Source: Callorhinus ursinus
Lineage: Eukaryota; Chordata; Mammalia; Carnivora; Otariidae
Length of the DNA stretch: 64,000 nucleotides
Direction of reading: 5' to 3'
Assembly (NCBI RefSeq): GCF_003265705.1
Contig: NW_020313044.1
Location: 3,436,625 to 3,500,624, forward strand
Positions 1 to 15,000 of the stretch are shown here, piece by piece. Every line of letters starts with the position of its first letter. Within the stretch, counting starts at the first letter, position 1. Made by a program: the position numbers and the translations under genes. Under the pieces are notes generated by a model. That model had not been told where the DNA came from, searched no databases, and saw only the letters and a list, made by a program, of their open reading frames with translations.

Positions 1-3000
1 AGTTGTGAGTTTGCTTCTGGACCGAAAAGCCAATGTTGAACATAGGGCAAAGGTAAGGATTTTATAACTTTTCAACTACATAGGGTGTATTTCTAGTGTA
101 AAGAGCATAGCATTTCGGGATACCTGGCTGGCTCAGTTGGTAAAGCATCCAGCTCTTAATCTTGGGGTCATGAGTTTAAGCCCCACATCAGGGGTAGAGT
201 TTACTTAAAAATAGATATTTGTAAAAGGGCACCTGGCTGGCTCAATCAATAGAGTGTGTGTCTCTTGATTTCAGAGCTGTGAGTTTGAGCCCCATGTTTG
301 ATGTAGAGATTACTTAAAAATAAACTCTTAAAAGGGATGCCTGGGTGGCTCAGTCAGTTGGACATCTGCCTTCTGCTCGAGTCATGATCCCAGGGTCCTG
401 GGATCAAGTCCCGCGTTGGGCTCCTTGCTTGGTGAGGAGCCTGCTTCTCCCTCTGCCTGCCACTCCCCCTGCTTGTGCTCTATCAAATAAATAAATAAAT
501 AAAATCTTAAAAAAAAAATAGCATGGCATTTCAACTCAAATTGAATATGCTGTTTTAAATTGTCTTAAGTTAAAAATAACATCCCAAGGCAAGGTCCGTG
601 ATGTACAGTGGCCAATGACACATTGTCGTCATTCATGACTTTTATTAAGAACAATGAAGAAAGTAGAATCTGTACATTTTCCAATTTCAACCTTGAATAG
701 CTCTCTGTTAATCCTCCAGTTTGCAATCTTTGAATATAATATCTTTGTAGTAAGATTATTTTGTAGAGGTTTTTTGTTTGTTTGTTTGTTTTTAAGTAAA
801 CTCTTATGCCCAACATGGAGCTTGAACTCACAACCCTGAGATCAAGAGTCACATGTTCTACCGACTAAGCCAGGTGTCCTGTAGGTTCCTTTAATGTAGA
901 TTTTTAAGGAACTCCTTCAATGAAGCATGTGCTTTACCATTGGTAAAAAACCCAATCAGAAAATTACCACATAGATCATAAAATTAAGGTAGCTAAAATC
1001 TAGGGGCGCCTGAGTGGCTCAGTCATTAAGCATCTGCCTTTGGCTCAGGTAATGATCCCAGAGTCCTGGGATCGAGCCCCGCATCGGGCTCCCTGCTCGG
1101 CAGGAAGCCTGCTTCTCCCTCTCCCACTCCCCTGCTTGTGTTCCCACTCTCGCTGTGTCTCTCTCTGTCAAATAAATAAAATCTTTAAAAAAAAAAAAAA
1201 AGATAGCTAAAATCTGATCTGATCATAACAGATTCTGACACATTCATGACTCGCCTTTAGAAAGGAGTTAGTATATCAGTGTTTTGAATTTCTGTGCTTA
1301 GAACTGTTAGGTACTTATAACCCTAGAAAAACGTAGCTTATATAGATTTCTTTGTAGTCAGACAGTGGCAATTCTGGTAGCCATTTCAAATTTTAAATAT
1401 TTGAATGAAAGTCTTATTTTCTCCTCGAACTACTTTAGTAAAATTTAATGCAACATTTACATTTTTGTAATCTATGAAATTAGGAAGTATAGATTTCCTC
1501 AGATTTTTCATAGCACAAAGAAAAATGAATCTTTCCTGCTCTTCAGTTTATTTTTTTGTATTACACATATTCAGTGTGGCCCACTTACCTATTAGAAGTC
1601 CTATAGAAATCTGTATTACTTTGGAAATGATACCAGTAGAAAATGTCTCTTGGCAAAAGTTTTAGAGGTTAATGAGCAAAAGACACATACGCATAAAATT
1701 TATGAAGTGATATTTTAATCCATTTTTCCCAAGTTTGAGTAGGATTGAAGGAATTTATCCTGAGTTATTTAGCAAACTACATTCTCAGATAAATATTTTA
1801 AACAAAGTTTTCCCATTTAACAATGTGCTTTATTTAATTTTCTTTTTACTTGTTTTTCATATCTGTGCATCATTGTGCAGACAAGTTGTCTCGTGTGTAG
1901 ATTTATAATAGTATAGAAGTTATGAAATTTTTTTTAAGATTTTATTTATTTATTTGTCAGAGAGACAGAGAGAGAGCACAAGCAGGGGGAGTGGGAGAGG
2001 GAGAAGCAGGCTTCCTGTAGAGTAGGGAGCCTGATGCAGGGCTCGATCCCAGGACCCTGGGATCATGACCTGAGCCAAAGGCAGACGCTTAACGACTGAG
2101 CCATGCAGGCGCCCCTGAAATTTTTTTTTTTATATGAGGTGGTATGTTATGATAAATGAATTCATTCTAGAATGCATGTCTAATTCAATCTTAACAGTTT
2201 TTGGTTCTTGTTTTGTAAAATTGAAGATTGAATATTGCTTAGCTCTTTTATGACAGAAAATCAGAAATAGAATCCACTTATAAGTAAACTATCTTAGTCT
2301 GTTAACAAAATTTTATTAATTTACTTGCATAAATTTTTGGTTTAAACAGACTGGTCTGACCCCTTTGATGGAAGCTGCTTCTGGAGGATATGCAGAGGTT
2401 GGAAGAGTTCTCCTTGATAAAGGAGCAGATGTCAATGCCCCCCCTGTGCCTTCCTCAAGAGATACTGCTTTAACAATAGCAGCTGACAAAGGTCACTACA
2501 AATTTTGTGAGCTCCTGATTAATAGGTGGGTAAATTTTATATTTTTATAAAAAATACAAAAAAATTATATAGAAGTTCTTGTGATCCTTTTCACTTTTCA
2601 GCGCCTTTACAGTTAATCAAATTGTTTTACTTTATTGACATTTTAAAGAACAGATTATTTAAAAAATGAACGTACTATTTGCATGCTATCTTATAAAAGA
2701 TAAAAGACAAATAGAGGAAATAGAAAGCCCTTTCTTGTAGGAAACAAACTATATTAACATTCTTTGATCTTATAGGGGAGCCCATATTGATGTTCGAAAC
2801 AAGAAGGGAAACACACCACTTTGGTTGGCATCCAATGGTGGTCATTTTGATGTGGTACAGTTGCTAGTGCAAGCAGGTGCTGATGTGGATGCAGCAGATA
2901 ACCGGAAAATCACACCTCTTATGTCAGCATTTCGCAAGGTAATTTGATGTGGAGGGAAAAAGGTAAAATGTAATCATTTTTAACTAATTCTGAGTTGAAA

Positions 3001-6000
3001 CCGTGTGAGAAAAATGAATTGTTCTTGGAGAATAGACTGAATTTCCATACATAAATCACTGCTATCTTTCCACTCTCTTTGGGGCCAAATTTAAGAGCTA
3101 CATGGTAGTTCACTTGTAAGCAACTTGGTAGTTAAATCACTTGTGTCTTGGAGCACCTGGGTGGCTCGGTGGTTTGAGCCTTCAGCTTGGGTCATGGTTC
3201 CAGGGTCCTGGGATCGAGCCCCGTGTCGGGCTCTCTGCTCAGTAGGGAGCCTGCTTCTCCCTCTCCCACGCCCCCTGCTTGTGTTCCCTCTCTCGCTGTC
3301 TCTCTGTCAAATAAATAAATGTAATCTTTAAAAAAAAAAAAAGATAATCACTCATGTCTTGACTAGTTTTGTTATGTTGTACATAAAACACGAGATTTAA
3401 GTATGCAGATGATGTCTACTCTACCTAAGAAGGAACAAAAAAGAGTGGACTGTTTCTTAAATCTCACTATACTTTGGTTGTCTGCTGTTATTTTTAAAAG
3501 CCCTCCCATTATAATTATGATAAACTATAAACTACTTAACATGGCTTACAAAGCCCTGCATGATATGGCTCATGCCAGCCTCCCCAAAGCAGTCATTTAT
3601 GCTATCCTTCATCTTTGCTCACTGCACTTCAGCTGCTGGTCTAGAATGCACTAAATTTTTTTTAAATTTTTTTTATTAACATAATGTTTGTTTCAGGGGT
3701 ACAGATCTGTGATTCATGAGTCTTACACAATACACTGCGCTCACCATAGTACTTACCCTAGAGTGCACTAAATTTTTATCTGCCGGCGGACCTTTGCTCA
3801 CTGGTTTTCCCTCCCTTGCTCTTCAGTGGCTCATTTCTGCTCATCCTTTAGCTCCCATTTTAAATGTCACTTCTTAGAGAGTCCTTCCCTAATATCCATC
3901 TGAAAAAGGTCCTCTTGTTCTTTTTTATAGCACCCTATTATTTTCCTTATCCCAATTTGTAGTTATACATTCAAACATGTGTTTACTTTTTTAACGCTTA
4001 TCTTCCCAAGTAGACTGGAAGATCCAGGAAGACCAAGCTTCATGACTATCATTGTTTATACACATTGTTTAGCATGGTGCCTGACACATACTAGGTAGTC
4101 ACTAAATAGTTACTGAAAGAGAACAGTATAAGTTTTGTATCTTAACAAAAGAACTTAAAATATTTTCTAGACTTAATTCTTTTTTTAATTTTTCCTTTCC
4201 TTTTAATTGAGGGATCATTTATATATAGTGAAATATACAAACCTAAGGTGCATAGTTTAATGAGTTTTGATAAATGCATAATTACCTATGGAACCCACAC
4301 TCCATAAATATATAAAATGCTTCTGTAATCCTAGAAAGTTCCATTATGCCCATTCTCAATTCCCTGCCCTGGAGGCAATGACTTTTCTGAATTTTGTCAC
4401 CATCAGACTAATTCTTTTTTTTTTTTTTTTTAAGATTTTATTTATTTGACGGAGACAGACACAGCGAGAGAGGGAACACAAGTAGGGGGAGCAGGAGAGG
4501 GAGAAGCAGGCTTCCCGCTGAGCAGGGAGCCCGATGCGGGGCTCAATCCCAGGATCGTGGGATCATGACCTGAGCCGAGGGCAGACGCTTAACGACTGAG
4601 CCACCCAGGCGCCCCACCATCAGACTAATTCTTGAAGGTGTTTTAGAACCTGGTAGGAGGAAAACTATGCAAGTTTGGTTATGTTAAAATAGATGGTACT
4701 TAGAATTAATTACATCATTCGCCTGTGATCATAGCATTTAGAAAGCATTTTACCTAAGATTCAAGTCATGAGACTTATATAAATGTGAGCCTCTACCTTG
4801 TTTAGTAAGATGGACCTAAAATAATGCTTTGAAATCTAGAACATCTCTCTGTTTTAGTACCAATTTCCCTTTTATATAAAGGTTCATTTCACACCACCAA
4901 TTTTTATTAATAAATTTACTCTAGGAAATACTTGTTTTCTACAAAAGTTTTTCTGTTTTCAGTGGGGAAATGCTAGATTAAATTTAGGAGAAATACATGA
5001 GCATGTTGTTTTTATTTTCATAATTTTAGTTTTCAGTTTAGTAAACTATCTGGAAGTAGTACCATACCTTTTACTCTTAAGTTGTTAAGCATATGGGCAA
5101 ATTGTCAAGGAGTTCTTTTGTGCATTTTTTGTTGTACTTCTTTACAGGGTCATGTAAAAGTTGTTCAGTATTTGGTGAAGGAAGTCAATCAGTTCCCTTC
5201 TGATATAGAATGCATGAGATACATAGCAACAATTACAGATAAGGTAGGTTTAATATACTGTTGAAGCACATTTTTGTTCTTTGTGGAATTGTATGCCAAA
5301 GGGTGCAGTTAGCCACCTTCCTTTTGTCTTCTATGAAACTGATCACCTAATCTATCTCTGCTTTAGTTTCTCCATGGAGAATGGATATAATAATTTTGAT
5401 AAATTATTTTGAGATTTCCTTCCTGTTGTGGGCTACAATCACAGTGAGTGTGGCTAAAGGTTATTGCTAGACTATTAGCCTGATTACAAAGTTTTCTAAG
5501 AACACAAACTTTTTAGGAAATAGTACCCTTTTTTGATGAAAGATTAATATATGACTAGACTCAAAGGATAGCTTATATTTGGCTTAGTGAATTTTCATTT
5601 GTTTGGGCTTTAAGTCCTGCACTTCACTGTGCTCATCAGTTCAAGTTTTTTTTGCCCTGTTGATGTAATGTGTTCCTATATTCATATAATTCCATTTTCC
5701 ACTATAGGAACTCTTAAAAAAATGTCACCAATGTGTTGAGACAATTGTGAAGGCTAAAGACCAGCAGGCTGCAGAAGCAAATAAGAATGCAAGTATTCTT
5801 TTGAAGGAACTTGATCTGGAAAAGGTGAGTAAGAAAAATAATTTTTCTTTTTAGAAATTATTGAAAATTGGGGCACCTGGCTGACCCAGTTGGAAAAGCA
5901 TGTGACTCTTGATCTCATGGTGGTGAGTTTGAGCCCCACACTGGTTGTAGTAGAGATTACTTACTTATAAATAAATTTAAAACTTTTTAAAAAGAATTTC

Positions 6001-9000
6001 TGGAAATTTGCTGGAATAAATTTACCATCCTTATGACCAATAACCGTAACAAAATCTCTTTCAAAGGAAATGATTAATAGTCAAATCACCATCAACTGTT
6101 TGATTGTGACCTCTTGTTCTTAAAAAATATTTTGAATCATATAAGTAAGAGACTAGTTTTCAAGCAGATCATAGTTTACCAGATGACATTACTACCTATG
6201 TGGGTTTTTTTTTAAGGTTTTCTATTTGTTTATTTGAGAGAGGGAGAGAGAATGAGCAGCGGGGAGGGGGAGATAGAGAGGGAGAAGCAGACTCCCTGCT
6301 GAGCAGGGAGCTCTACAGGGGGCTTCATCCCAGAACCCCAAGATCATGACCTGAGCCGAAGGCAGATGCTTAACCAACTGAGCCACCCAGGCGCCCCTAC
6401 TTAAGTGGTTTTAACATTGGTTTGAGAAAAAATTTAGTAAAACATTGGAAATCTTTTGGTAATTATAAGGTGTGTGCTATTAGTGGTTTATTAGATCCTC
6501 ACTTAAAGAGTGTTTAATATCCTAGGTTGTGTGGTATAATGGAAAAGGTTAAAAAAACAAGACTGCTTTTCTGAGGGTCATTCCGCTTACCTGAAAAATG
6601 AGGGTGTTGCTGTTCAATCCACAAGTCGTATTAAAAGAACAAACACTATGATCAAGTAGAATTCTTTTAGGAATGCAAGAGATATAACATGAAGGTATTT
6701 TGTTGATAATTAAAAGAAGAAAAATATATGGTTATTTTGAGAGATACTAAAATCTTGAAACCATTTCTTAGTTTAAAAAAAAGAAAAAAAAAACATGGGG
6801 TGCCTGGTGGCTCAGTCGGTTAAGTGTCCGACTCTTGACTTTGGCTTGGGTCCTGATCTCAGGGTTGTGAGATCAAGCCCTGCATCAAACTTCATACTGG
6901 GCATGGAGTCTACTTGAAATTCTCTTTCTCCCTCTCCCTCTGCCCTTCCCTGCCCCCCTCTCTCTAAAAACAAACAAAAAACCCAAAAAACATATAAGCT
7001 AAGAACAGAAGAAAAGGTTGCTTACAAATCAATGAGAAAAATGTAACTTGCCCAAAATAAAAAATGATCACATGAATGGGCAGTTCACAGAAAAAGAAAT
7101 ACAAATATTCAATTAATTTTTTCTACCACATTGGCAAAGCTTAAAATTTGAAGATTAGGTAATAGCTATTGATGGCAAGGGTGGGGAAAGATTAGCACTC
7201 TAGTGAATGATTTTTGATATATGGTGTAAATTACTGTAACTATTAATGGAAGTGCTTTCACAAATAAATTAAAAAGGTGGATACCCTTACTCCCACCATT
7301 CATTCTACTTATAGAAATTTAGCCTAAGGTAAATAATTAGACAAATGCTCAAAAGATGTGAACATATAAGGACATTCATTACTAATAGGGGGAAAGTATA
7401 AACCTTAAGATTACAGTTAAAATCAGAAGGGAAAAGAAGTTTTATCATATAAAAATAAAGCAGAGTTCATAGATGACTATTAAGGTACCTTTCATGTCTA
7501 TAATTTTGATTTTTGTGTAACTACCCAGGGATATGGTCAGCAATTCCGTATTTGTTCTTATGCCAACAGAGTGATGAAATTCAGTTTTTAGCTGAATATG
7601 CAATCTCTTCTCTCAGTCCTTTCTCATTTACGTAGGGAATTGGCAAACTTTTTCTATAAAATGCCAAACAGTAAATATTTTAGGCTTTGCAGGCCATATG
7701 ATGTCTGTCCTAAGTCCTCAGCTCTGTTGTTATAGCATAAAAGCAGCCATAGGCAATAGCTAAATGAATGAGCATGACTGTGTTCCAATAGAACTTTATT
7801 TTTGAACACTGGAATTTGAATTTTATATAATTTTCAAGTGTCATGAAATACTCATTTTATTTTTTTCAACCATTTAAAATGTCAAAGCTAGTCTTAGCTT
7901 TCAGGCCATATAAACACAGCTGGTAGACTGGATTTGGCATTCAGGCCATAGTTTGCCAACCTCTGATTTGGATAAATAAAAGTTTCAAAGAATAATCAAT
8001 TTATGCCTCAAAATGGTAAATTATAATTTTGAGGAAAATGCTTTACTTAATTACCATAGAAGGATAAATAACTTGATGTATTTTCTACTTGTTACAAACT
8101 TTCATGATGCTAGCAACTTATTACTATGTTCCCCTTTCTGAAAAAAATGACATTTTCTAGTACTAGCCACAGCAAAACCTAAAAGTGATCAGAATTACGT
8201 ATGTGGCTTTAAAAAATTCTATAAAGTAGGAAAATAATTTTTATAATAGCCTCTGGTCAATATGTTTATAGTGAAATTTTTTAGTAAAACAGATGCTACA
8301 TAAATGTATTTTTTAACAGTATTACTAAGATTTAATTCACATATCATACAATTCACCCATTTAAAGTCTACAGTTCAGGGGTGACTGGCTGGCTCAGTCA
8401 AGTTAAGCCTCTGACTTCGGTTCAGTTCGTGATCTCGGGGTCCTGGGATGGAGCCCTGCGTGGGGCTCCCTGCTCAGCAGGGGGTCTGCTTGTCTCTCTC
8501 CTTCTGCCTCTCCCCCTGCTTGTGCTCTCTCTGTCTCTTTCTCAAATAAATGCAATTTTTTTTTTAAGATTTTATTTATTTGACAGAGAGATAGAAGAGC
8601 ACAAGCAGAGGGAATGGCAGAGGGAGAGGGAGAAAATAAATACAATCTTAAAATATATATATTTTTTCAAACAAGCAAATAGATAAAGTATATAATTCAG
8701 TGGCTTTTAGTATATTCAGAGTTGTGCATTTATCACCACAGTCAATTTTAGAATATTTTCACAATCCTAAAAAGAAACCCTACACCCTTTAAGTGTCACC
8801 CCCTTCAATCCCTCCATCCTAGGTAACCACTAAACTATTTTTTGTCTTTATGGATTTGCCTATTCTGGGCATTTCATATAAATGGAATCATACAATATTT
8901 GTTCCTCTGTGACTGGCTTCTTTCACTTGATAATGTTTTCAAGGTTCAACCATGTTGTCACATGTATCAATACTTAATTTCTTTTTATTGCTAAATAATA

Positions 9001-12000
9001 TCCCATTATAAACATACGCTTTATTTATCCATTCATTAGTTGATGGACATTCAGGTTATTTCTGCTTCATAGGTATACAAGTTTTTCTTTACTTTTTTTT
9101 TTTAATATGGAATGCCTTATGAATTTGCATGTTATCCTTGTGCGGGAGCTATGCTAATCTCTTTATTGTTAGACATTTTTTAGTATATGTGCTGCCAAAG
9201 CGAGCACATGGTACAAATTTTTGTATGAATGTGTTTTCATTTCTCTGGGTATACACACACACACACACACGAAGGGAATTGCTAGATCATAGGGTAATTC
9301 TGTGTTTAACCATTTGAGGAATTGTCCGATTGTTTTCCAAAGCAGCTGCACCATTTTACGTTCCTACCAGCAATGTTTGAACTTTTTAGTTTTTCCACAT
9401 CCTCACCAATATTTGCTATTATCTGTCTTTTGATTATAGCTATCTAGTGGGCACAGAGTGGTTATCTTGTTATGATTTTGATTTGCTTTTCCTTGATGTC
9501 TAGTAATTATTGAGCACCTGTCTTCATATGTTTTGGCTATTCATGTATGGTCTTTGAGGAAATGCCTCAAGGTCCTTTGTGTATTTTTTAGTTAGTTTTT
9601 TAGTTATTTGTCTTTTTATTATCGAGTCATGGGACTTTATGTACTCTTTTTTTTTTAAGATTTTTATTTATTCATTTGAGACACAGAGATACAGAGAGAG
9701 AGAGAGAGCATGAGCAGGGAGAGAGGCAGAGGGAGAGGGAGAAGCAGTCTCCCCGCTGAGCCAGGAGCCCAATGTGGGGCTCGATCCTAGGGCCCTGGGA
9801 TCATGACCTGAGCTGAAGGCAGACACTTAACCATCTGAGCCACCCAGGCACCCCGGGACTTCATATATTCTTGATACAAATCCCTTACCCAGATGTATGA
9901 TTTGCAAAAACTCTTTTCCCATTTTACGCATTGTCTTTTTTATTTTGTTGATGGTTTTGTTGAAGTACAAAACTTAATTTTGATGTCTGGTTTATCTTTT
10001 TTTTTTTTCTTTTGGTGCTTTTATAAATGTGTTTTGAGACTGACACATGGGAAGCCCCATCTATCATACACAAAAGTATTCATTCTTTATTTTAAATGAC
10101 TGCATTATTGGTGAAATGATATGCCTACTTAATTTGCAGTCAAGAGAGGAGAGCAGAAAGCAGGCTCTTGCAGCTAAAAGAGAGAAAAGAAAAGAAAAGA
10201 GAAAGAAGAAAAAAGAGGAGCAGAAAAGGAAGCAGGAAGAAGATGAGGAAAACAAATCTAAGGAGAATTCAGAACTACCAGAGGATGAAGATGAAGAGGA
10301 GAATGATGAAGATGGTAAGAAATGACCCTTCCAAATTAGTGATAAAATTCTGTGTTTATTTAACTTCATTTTGGGTACCTTTTACTCTAATTCTAGTTAG
10401 ATATTCAGTACTTTAATCTGAAATTGACAATTGGCTTTTATAGTAAATATTTCTGAATATTCACGTTGTAAGGTGATACAGAGAAACAGAAAGGGGAAGG
10501 CAAGCATGTAATTTGAAGTTCAGTTGTCATTTAAGTCACCCTGTAAAACATCACATATGTCCTAAATGTGATGCAGTAAAGAGATTTGCCACCTTCTCTT
10601 CAGGGTCTGTCCCACCCTTTCCTCCTCCACTTGGAAACTGGGGAGAGGTCCAGTTCCTCAATAAATTCTGAGCTAAGGTTCGGGCTCAAAGCTATACAGG
10701 GCTGGGGTTTATTACTCTCAGATCAGAGCTTGTTTTTTGTACATTCTAGCGGTGCTTGTAGTAGACAAGTAATTGTTCTCTATTTGAATTCTAATTCGAA
10801 AATACTATCTGAAAATTTCCCTGAATTTATTTTTTTTTAAATTCTTATTTAAATTCCAGTTCATTAACATAGTGTAATATTAGTTTCAGGTGTATAATTT
10901 AGTGACAGCACTTCCATACAACACCCAGTGCTCATCACAGGTGCCCTCCTTAATCCCCATCACCCATTTCACCCACCCCCCTGCCCACCTCCCCTCTGGT
11001 AACCATCAGTTTGTTCTCTAGAGTTAAGAGTGTTTCTTGGTTTGTCTCTCTCTCTCTCTTTTTTCCCCTTTGCTCATTTGTTTTGTTTCTTCAATTCCAC
11101 ATACAAGTGAAATCGTATGGTATTTGTGTTTCTCTGACTGACTTATTTTGCTTAGCATATTACTCTCTAGCTACTAATTCAGAGGGGACCACGCACCCCA
11201 AAATTTATATCAGCGTTATCAACAATAGCCAAACTACAAAAATTTCCCTGAATTTAAACTATATTATGATTTTTTGCTTAGTTTGTGAGACTAGCACCTC
11301 AGATCTTAAGAATGTTAAGGTGTGAATGTTTTTATACCAAGTTAGACATCAAAATAGCATCTAGTACATTTGTTCTAACAATGAAGATTTCTTTATTTAC
11401 TAGTGAATACTGGTGAAAGGAAAAGATGACTTAAAGGACTGAATTATTATGTATATCTTGTCATAGTTTGTTTTGAGATCTGTGGCTGTCAATGTGACTT
11501 TTATCCTTTTGATAATTTCAGTGGAGCAAGAAGTTCCCATAGAACCTCCTAGTGCAACAACCACCACCACAATTGGAATCTCTGCAACATCTGCAACATT
11601 TACAAATGTGTTTGGGAAAAAAAGGGCCAATGTGGTGACAACCCCTAGCACCAATCGGAAAAATAAGAAGAACAAAACAAAGGAGACCCCTCCCACTGCA
11701 CATTTAATATTACCAGAACAACATATATCCTTAGCACAGCAAAAAGCTGATAAAAATAAAATAAACGGAGAACCCAGAGGTGGTGGTACTGGTGGGAATA
11801 GTGACTCGGATAACTTGGACAGCACAGACTGCAACAGTGAGAGTAGCAGTGGTGGTAAAAGCCAAGAGTTAAATTTCACTATGGATGTGAATTCCTCTAG
11901 TGATAGGAGATACCCCTCACTGCTACTCCATTCCCAAGAAGAAAAGACAAGTACTGCTACTTCCAAAACTCAAACACGGTAAATTTTTCTGATTTGTTAA

Positions 12001-15000
12001 CTATACATCCACCTTTCCTTTTTCATGACCAGCACAAGAATTTGAGTACGTTTTTTAGCACAAATTGTATTAAACAATTTAGATCTACCACATTATCTGT
12101 CTTCAGTATTCAAAACTGAAATTCACTAATGTCCTAATCATGTGCACGTTTTGAAGTGAGATTATTAGAAATTTTTATGATTTGTTTTTGAAGTTGAAAA
12201 TACTAGCATATGTTGATTTTATTTTCACCATGTCATTTTTATTTATTATAGTCCAACTCTGGCTTCTGAGTAGATACTAAAGTAGATGATGAACTCTTTG
12301 CCCTGTTTTTCTGCTTTTCTGAACTGATATGCCAAATTTTAAATTAAATATTTCAGCATAACTTTGTCTGTAAATGGTCTCTTGAGTTTCTGTACGAAAA
12401 TTTGTTTTATTGGACTTGATAATTCTTTCTTCTCAGACTTGAAGGCGAAACGAATTCTAATTCCTTATCAACAAGCTATAAGTCAGTGCCATTGCCATTA
12501 AGTTCTCCAAACATAAAGCTGAATCTAACTAGCCCCAAAAGGGGACAGAAAAGAGAAGAAGGGTGGAAAGAAGTTGTACGAAGGTAAGTAGAATTAGTCT
12601 TACCTTTTAACTGTCAGTTACCCAGTTAATTAACGAATAATTTGAATGTGGTTATTATTTGTGCCATACTCACTCCAGAGTCAGCTAGAGTAAAATGAAA
12701 GTAAAGTAAAATTTTGCAGCACATTTTATATGACACAACAAATGTTGGCTTTACAATAACAGAACGTATTTACAGACATTTCTAGACAAACCATATACAA
12801 TGGTCACAAGCTTCTTTTAAAGTGAAGATTATATACTGACTATTCTACAGCAAAGTCACAGTGTTATTAGTGAGGGCTATGATGTTTGTTTAATGGTTCC
12901 ATTTTGGTAAAAACAATCAAGTTTGTCCATATACAGTGTTTAAATCAAGTTAGGCTTTGCTGGAGAGCGTATTCTAAAGAACTGGTTAGCCGCTATTAAC
13001 TAATGTAATTGCTACAAGGGGGAAAGGAGCCCATAAAATTAAAATAAAACTGCCTTCACCCTCAAAAAAGAAAGAGGAAAGAAAAGTACCTTTAATCACA
13101 GTGTTTTATACTTAAACCATGAGGGAGGAAATGAATAAAAGCAGACAGGCCACTGCTTTCAAATGTTTTGTACAGTCCAGATGATACTTTTAGCCTCTGT
13201 TCATGCTTTACAACAGGGAAGCAGGACAAGACAGATTTGCTAATGTGCCTTAAATCACCAAAGGACTGAGATGTCTCAGCTTTTATTTGGTACTATTTGT
13301 GTCCATTAAATGCAAACAAAACGAAGTCTTGGCAGAATAGGAGAAGTGATGTACACTTGATGATCAGATCAATTTAAGTATTACTCATGGCATATAGCCT
13401 AGTCCATGCTTTAGCTTTCAAAATATCTGAATATATCCTTCCCAGCATTAAGGTGTGATAAATTTTGATCATGAAAAATATATTAAGTGCTGCCATCGAT
13501 ATTCTTCTGGACAGAATAATTCAGGTGTTTGAAGGTCCCCTCCCTGAAAGGAGGAATCCTGGGGCCCAGCACTGAGAACTTGAAAATAATGGGTGTTGCT
13601 CTCATCTGGTTCTGCTTTAATGCTTAAGAACTGCTTCTGCCAGCAAACACTGGGTTTCTTTGATAGTCCTTAGGGACATCCAGGCGATCTTATCAGATCC
13701 CAAGATCAGCCTTCTGGTCTTCTCTCCAGCTCTGCTCAGCTCACATATAAGTGGAAGTCCTGGGTTCCACTTGTGACTTCCTTTTTATGTAGTTCAAATC
13801 TGAGGCTATGTTTTTTTTATTGCTAAGTATAAATTATGGATACTGATAAGCTAGACTCTCTTATTCAGTATGAAGTTTAACAGTACATTATGCATTATTT
13901 AAATTTAGGAAGAGTCTGTACATATGGTCATTGCAATTTAGTTGACGTGTGATGTTTGGGGCAGATCTAAATGCTTAGATCACGAGTTATTTAAAACATA
14001 ATTTTGTTTTAAATGAGAAAGGAATTTTTACTTTCACTAAATTAAATTCAGTATGAGAAGAGGTCAGTTTCTAAAACAAAACCGTGTAATACTTTCCCCT
14101 TTAAGGTTTGAGAAAAATTATTCTACAGGTGTCCATGAACATACTCACCGAGACATCTTTTTAAATAAAGACATTTGTTTTCATAAGCTCATGGGTAGTC
14201 TTCATTTTCTAGGTCAAAGAAATTGTCTGTTCCAGCTTCCGTGGTTTCCAGGATAATGGGAAGAGGAGGATGCAACATCACTGCAATACAAGATGTCACG
14301 GGTGCCCATATTGATGTGGATAAACAAAAAGATAAGAATGGCGAGAGAATGATCACAATAAGGTATTTGTGAAAAATGTATATTACTCGTTCTGTGTGGA
14401 ACTTAAATGTTTTTAGAAGTAAACTTTTTTGGGGTTATGGTACAATCAAGAATTTTATTTTATGGTTAAAATTACCTGTTTTTTATGTCTTTGACCTTGT
14501 TTTTGTGTTTTGTTTGTTTTCTCCCCAGGGGTGGTACAGAATCAACAAGATACGCAGTTCAACTTATCAATGCACTTATTCAAGATCCTGCTAAGGAACT
14601 GGAAGACTTGATTCCTAAAAATCATATCAGAACACCTGCCAGCACCAAATCCATCCATGCAAACTTCTCCTCTGGAGTAGGCACCACAGCATCTTCCAGT
14701 AAAAATGCATTTCCTTTGGGTGCTCCGACTCTTGTAACTTCACAGGCGACAACATTATCTACGTTCCAGCCAACTAATAAACTTAACAAGAACGTTCCAG
14801 CAAATGTACGTTCTTCTTTCCCAGTTTCTCTACCCTTGGCTTACCCCCACCCTCATTTTGCCCTGCTGGCTGCTCAAACTATGCAACAGATTCGGCATCC
14901 TCGCTTACCCATGGCCCAGTTTGGAGGAACCTTTTCACCCTCTCCTAACACTTGGGGACCATTCCCAGTGAGACCTGTGAATCCTGGCAACACAAATAGC

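Larger units (their letters stand above)
8310..10000 (-). mobile_element. L1 LINE 3' region, antisense, with nested insertions
   Basis: L1 3' sequence read on the minus strand (for example ttcatccattcattagttgatggacat-like text, caaagcagctgcaccatttt). It is broken by a Can-SINE composite (8378-8650), the U6 pseudogene (9104-9207), a (CA)n tract (9251-9270) and another SINE (9648-9853). Confidence 0.75.

Noticed and set aside
118..214. tRNA gene candidates in SINE heads
   Set aside because: The tRNA-like part belongs to SINEs; no intact cloverleaf or terminator for an independent tRNA gene was found.
11400..11966. 188-codon minus-strand open frame
   Set aside because: It is antisense to the ANKHD1 exon 11522-11978, whose plus-strand frame is unmistakable.
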